Shown here: piece by piece, positions 61,103 to 64,000 of the stretch
Numbering within the stretch: the first letter of the stretch is position 1
How the letters are laid out: each line of letters opens with the position of its first letter
Source: Kordia zhangzhouensis
Lineage (GTDB): Bacteria > Bacteroidota > Bacteroidia > Flavobacteriales > Flavobacteriaceae
DNA: 64,000 nucleotides
Assembly: GCF_001005305.1 (NCBI RefSeq)
Contig: NZ_LBMH01000007.1
Coordinates: forward strand, 62,001 to 126,000
Direction: 5' to 3'
Translations under genes and position numbers: made by a program
Notes under the pieces: generated by a model
The model's database searches: none
Told to the model about the DNA's origin: nothing
The model's input: only the letters and a program-made list of their open reading frames with translations

Positions 61103-62221
61103 ATGAAATTTATTGTATCAAGTACTTATTTATTAAAACAGCTTCAAGTTTTAGGAGGCGTAATTAATAATAGTAACACCTTACCTATTTTAGATAATTT
61201 TCTTTTTGAATTAAATAAAAACGAACTTACTGTTTCTGCTTCTGACCTTGAAACAACCATGTCTTCTCGCTTGGATGTAGAGTCTGATAGCGAAGGAAGT
61301 GTTGCTGTACCTGCAAAATTATTATTAGATACTTTAAAAACCTTCCCTGAGCAGCCTTTGACTTTTGTAGTGGAAGAAAATAATACGATTGAAATCAGTT
61401 CAAATCATGGTAAATATGCTTTGGCATATGCGGATGGAGCCGAATTTCCTAATGCTGTGGAATTAAAAGATCCTAGTGCTACAACCATTATTGGTGATGT
61501 GCTAGCTACTGCAATTAGTAAAACTATTTTTGCTTCTGGAAATGATGATCTTCGCCCAGTAATGAGTGGTGTATTTTTTCAGTTTTCACCAGAAAATTTA
61601 ACTTTTGTTGCTACAGATGCTCATAAATTAGTAAAATATCAACGTACCGATATTCAAGCTTCTCAAGTTGCTGAATTTATCATGCCAAAGAAGCCACTAA
61701 CATTGCTAAAAGGTATTCTTGGAGGTAGTGAAGACGATGTTATCATTGAATATAACGACAGTAATGCTAAATTTACTTTTGACAATACAGTATTAATTTG
61801 TCGTTTAATTGATGGAAAATACCCGAATTACGAAGCTGTAATTCCTAAAGAAAACCCTAACAAGTTAGAAATTAACAGAAATCAATTCTTAAACTCTGTA
61901 CGTCGTGTGAGCATTTTCTCGAATAAAACGACACATCAAATTCGTTTAAAAATTGCTGGTGCAGAACTAAATATTTCTGCAGAGGATATTGATTATTCAA
62001 ACAAAGCTGAAGAGCGTTTAACTTGTGATTATCAAGGGGATGATATGCAAATTGGATTCAATTCACGTTTCCTTACAGAAATGTTGAACAATCTAAGCTC
62101 AGACGATGTTTCTCTAGAAATGTCTTTACCTAACAGAGCAGGGATTTTAACACCTATTGATGGCTTAGAAGAAGGAGAACATATTACAATGTTGGTAATG
62201 CCTGTAATGTTAAATAATTAA
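61103..62221 (+). CDS. dnaN: DNA polymerase III sliding clamp (beta subunit)
   Basis: A 372-residue protein starting MKFIVSSTYLLKQLQVLGGVINNSNTLPILDNFL, with three repeated clamp folds, TATDAHKLVKYQRTDI, GKYPNYEAVIPKENP, and the C-terminal PNRAGILTPIDG and ITMLVMPVMLNN. It holds the replicase on DNA. It is not next to dnaA here, which is common in Bacteroidota. A strong terminator follows. Confidence 0.97.
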   Translation: MKFIVSSTYLLKQLQVLGGVINNSNTLPILDNFLFELNKNELTVSASDLETTMSSRLDVESDSEGSVAVPAKLLLDTLKTFPEQPLTFVVEENNTIEISSNHGKYALAYADGAEFPNAVELKDPSATTIIGDVLATAISKTIFASGNDDLRPVMSGVFFQFSPENLTFVATDAHKLVKYQRTDIQASQVAEFIMPKKPLTLLKGILGGSEDDVIIEYNDSNAKFTFDNTVLICRLIDGKYPNYEAVIPKENPNKLEINRNQFLNSVRRVSIFSNKTTHQIRLKIAGAELNISAEDIDYSNKAEERLTCDYQGDDMQIGFNSRFLTEMLNNLSSDDVSLEMSLPNRAGILTPIDGLEEGEHITMLVMPVMLNN

Positions 62222-62263
62222 ACTGATACTTAGAGAATAAACTGTTCTCATAAAAAAACATAT

Positions 62264-62299
62264 AAAAACCCGTTGTAGAAATTGTACAACGGGTTTTTT
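62264..62299 (+). terminator. Terminator after dnaN
   Basis: AAAAACCCGTTGTA pairs with TACAACGGGTTTTT, followed by T. The convergent DUF4870 gene ends 49 bases later. Confidence 0.9.
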
Positions 62300-62347
62300 A
62301 TTTCAATTAATAATAAATAATTTATTTCAATAACTATTCATCTCAGA

Positions 62348-62686
62348 TTATAAAATCTTTATAGATAATGGATAGTACGGTTCTTGTTCGTTACTTACGC
62401 GTACTGCATTAATAATTGGCATGATAAAAGACAAAATTAATACGCCTAGAAGTAGCAATAAACCTAATCCCAATGCTAAGATTAATGGAATACTGATAAT
62501 TCCGTAAATTATCATGCTCAATTGAAAATTAACAATCTGCTTTCCTTGTTCGTCCATATCATGTACGTCATTTTTATTGCAAGCCCAAAGTATTAATGGA
62601 ACAATTAAGCTTCCAAAACCTATGACAAAACTTGACAACTGACTTAAATGTGTAATGACCATTAATTGATTATCTTTCCTTCTCAT
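62348..62686 (-). CDS. DUF4870 domain-containing membrane protein
   Basis: A 112-residue protein with three membrane helices and the DUF4870 pattern: THLSQLSSFVIGFGSLIVPLILWACNK, then DEQGKQIVNFQLSMIIYG, and PIINAVRVSNEQEPYYPLSIKIL. Function is unknown. It converges with dnaN and is divergent from mnmE. Confidence 0.85.
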   Translation of the reverse strand: MRRKDNQLMVITHLSQLSSFVIGFGSLIVPLILWACNKNDVHDMDEQGKQIVNFQLSMIIYGIISIPLILALGLGLLLLLGVLILSFIMPIINAVRVSNEQEPYYPLSIKIL

Positions 62687-62794
62687 AATTGTGTGTTTTA
62701 TTGATTGACATCTATGGGACGTAAAAAAATTGCTTTTGTTACAGCTTTCAATTATGAGTAATTTAAAATCATATCCAACTCATAAAATTATCCG

Positions 62795-62802
62795 TATTTT
62801 TG
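62795..62802 (+). promoter_or_regulatory. -7 element TATTTTTG before mnmE
   Basis: An exact TAnnTTTG 16 bases before the mnmE start, giving a very short leader. No TTG was seen at the expected distance. Confidence 0.5.
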
Positions 62803-62817
62803 CCAAAATTTTTGTCC

Positions 62818-64000
62818 ATGATCCAAAATGATACGATTGTTGCATTAGCAACACCTTCTGGAGCAGGTGCTATTTCTGTAATTCGCGTTTCAGGAAAAGA
62901 TGCTATTACTATCTGTGAACCATTATTTAAGTCTATTCGTAATAAAAAATTAAGTACACAAAAATCACATACCATTCATTTAGGACATATTGTAGATAAT
63001 GACCGCTTTTTGGATGAAGTGCTGGTATCTATTTTTAAAGGTCCTCACTCCTACACGGGCGAAAATACCATTGAAATTTCCTGTCATGGTTCTGTATATA
63101 TTCAACAACAAATTATTCAGTTGTTACTGCGAAATGGTTGTAGAAATGCGAATGCTGGAGAATTTACTTTGCGTGCATTTTTGAATGGAAAATTAGATCT
63201 TTCTCAAGCAGAAGCTGTAGCAGATTTGATTGCAAGTGATTCGGAAGCGTCGCATCAATTGGCTATGCAACAAATGCGTGGAGGTTTTAGCAATGAAATT
63301 AAAAATTTACGTGAAGAACTCTTGAATTTTGCTTCTCTTATTGAATTAGAGTTAGATTTTGCTGAAGAAGATGTAGAATTTGCCGATCGTACACAATTTA
63401 AATCGCTAGTAGAACGCATCCAATTTGTCCTTAAACGCTTGATAGATTCCTTTGCAGTAGGAAACGTAATCAAAAATGGAATTCCTGTGGCTATTGTTGG
63501 AGAACCAAATGTGGGAAAATCTACATTATTAAATGCTTTATTAAACGAAGAACGTGCCATTGTTTCGGATATTGCAGGAACTACTCGTGATACCATTGAA
63601 GATGAACTAATAATTGATGGAATTGGTTTTCGTTTTATTGATACAGCAGGAATTAGAGAAACTAAAGATGTTGTAGAAAGTATTGGCATTCAAAAGACAT
63701 TTGAAAAAATTGAGCAAGCACAAGTTGTTATCTATTTGATTGATAGTTCGCAGTTAACCGAGGAAAGTTTAGCTTTGTTGAAGACAGAAATTGGAAAAAT
63801 CAAAAATAAATACCCTCAGAAACCTTTAATCATTGTAGCGAATAAAATTGACATGCTACAAGAGTCTCAAATTGCTCAATTACAAATAGAAATTGAACAA
63901 ATTCATATCCTTTCTGCCAAAAAAAATATAGGAGTTGATTTCTTAAAAGAAAAACTTGTTTCATTTGTAAATACAGGTGCATTACGAAACAATGAAACCA
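62818..64000 (+). CDS. mnmE: tRNA modification GTPase MnmE, 3' end cut by window
   Basis: The frame is open from ATG 62818 to the window end (about 394 residues). It has the N-terminal folate-binding domain (MIQNDTIVALATPSGAGAISVIRVSG, HGSVYIQQQIIQLLL, AGEFTLRAFLNGKLDLSQAEAVADLI) and an inserted GTPase domain with P-loop VGEPNVGKSTLLNALL, SDIAGTTRDTIED, DTAGIRET and NKID. It acts with MnmG to modify the wobble uridine of some tRNAs. The C-terminal helical part and the final CxGK motif lie outside the window. Confidence 0.97.
   Translation, partial: MIQNDTIVALATPSGAGAISVIRVSGKDAITICEPLFKSIRNKKLSTQKSHTIHLGHIVDNDRFLDEVLVSIFKGPHSYTGENTIEISCHGSVYIQQQIIQLLLRNGCRNANAGEFTLRAFLNGKLDLSQAEAVADLIASDSEASHQLAMQQMRGGFSNEIKNLREELLNFASLIELELDFAEEDVEFADRTQFKSLVERIQFVLKRLIDSFAVGNVIKNGIPVAIVGEPNVGKSTLLNALLNEERAIVSDIAGTTRDTIEDELIIDGIGFRFIDTAGIRETKDVVESIGIQKTFEKIEQAQVVIYLIDSSQLTEESLALLKTEIGKIKNKYPQKPLIIVANKIDMLQESQIAQLQIEIEQIHILSAKKNIGVDFLKEKLVSFVNTGALRNNET

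Noticed and set aside
63255-63689. Long antisense frame within mnmE
   Set aside because: The sense frame has all MnmE motifs; the antisense product is low-complexity serine-rich sequence.
1-64000. tRNA, rRNA, insertion sequences, prophage or attachment sites
   Set aside because: I looked for cloverleaf ends, transposase motifs, terminal repeats and phage genes and found none that I could support by eye.

Overview
The window looks like a chromosomal segment from a marine-type member of the Flavobacteriaceae (Bacteroidota). The evidence is low G+C, promoters of the TTG/TAnnTTTG type, few Shine-Dalgarno sequences, GTG/TTG starts, the gliding genes gldF and gldG, a type IX secretion (T9SS) C-terminal signal, and a long SecA without a C-terminal zinc finger. 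The double-glycine and 'KGR' cysteine-rich peptides together with a TPR-AraC membrane regulator resemble what is known from Kordia. That genus is an inference from memory, not a search result.

Region 1 (1-21.5 kb, all minus strand, almost no gaps) is a surface-polysaccharide operon. It is read from a Wza-like lipoprotein and a Wzc-like chain-length/kinase protein through a carbamoyltransferase (SxtI/NodU type), an SGNH hydrolase, a 49-residue DUF5989 protein, an SxtJ-like membrane protein, a Wzm/Wzt ABC exporter, methyltransferases, glycosyltransferases, a polyprenyl-phosphate phosphoribosyltransferase with a HAD phosphatase, an MBOAT acyltransferase with its SGNH partner, a NeuB-type sialic-acid-like synthase, a WbqC protein and a formyltransferase cut by the window start. 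Together these would build, decorate (carbamoyl, acyl, methyl, formyl) and export a glycan.

Region 2 (21.6-33.7 kb) is mostly housekeeping: an ABC-F ATPase, two methyltransferases, two tiny membrane proteins, a PduO-type cobalamin adenosyltransferase, a DUF2795 protein, SecA, a sterol-desaturase-like hydroxylase, an ECF sigma factor with a probable anti-sigma partner, a DUF6249 protein and a lipoprotein MsrA.

Region 3 (33.9-44.1 kb) is accessory and regulatory. Three paralogous cell-envelope proteins share a repeated domain and a terminal GHLSPPPPRG-like tail. The third heads an operon with a multipass membrane protein, a NarL-type histidine kinase and its response regulator. Two tandem ECF sigma/anti-sigma/DUF4097-like triplets follow on the minus strand.

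Region 4 (44.1-54.4 kb) holds the MeaB GTPase, a decayed RiPP-like precursor remnant in a 494-base gap, a perfect 22-base palindrome before a two-gene secreted-protein operon, a PAP2 phosphatase, a MATE transporter, two tandem double-glycine cysteine-rich peptides, a third RiPP-like peptide and a TPR-AraC regulator.

Region 5 (54.4-64 kb) is conserved flavobacterial core: purC, phoH, SAM hydrolase, an ABM-fold protein, a methyltransferase, gldF, gldG, dnaN, a DUF4870 protein and mnmE cut by the window end. I saw no tRNA, rRNA, insertion sequence or CRISPR array.
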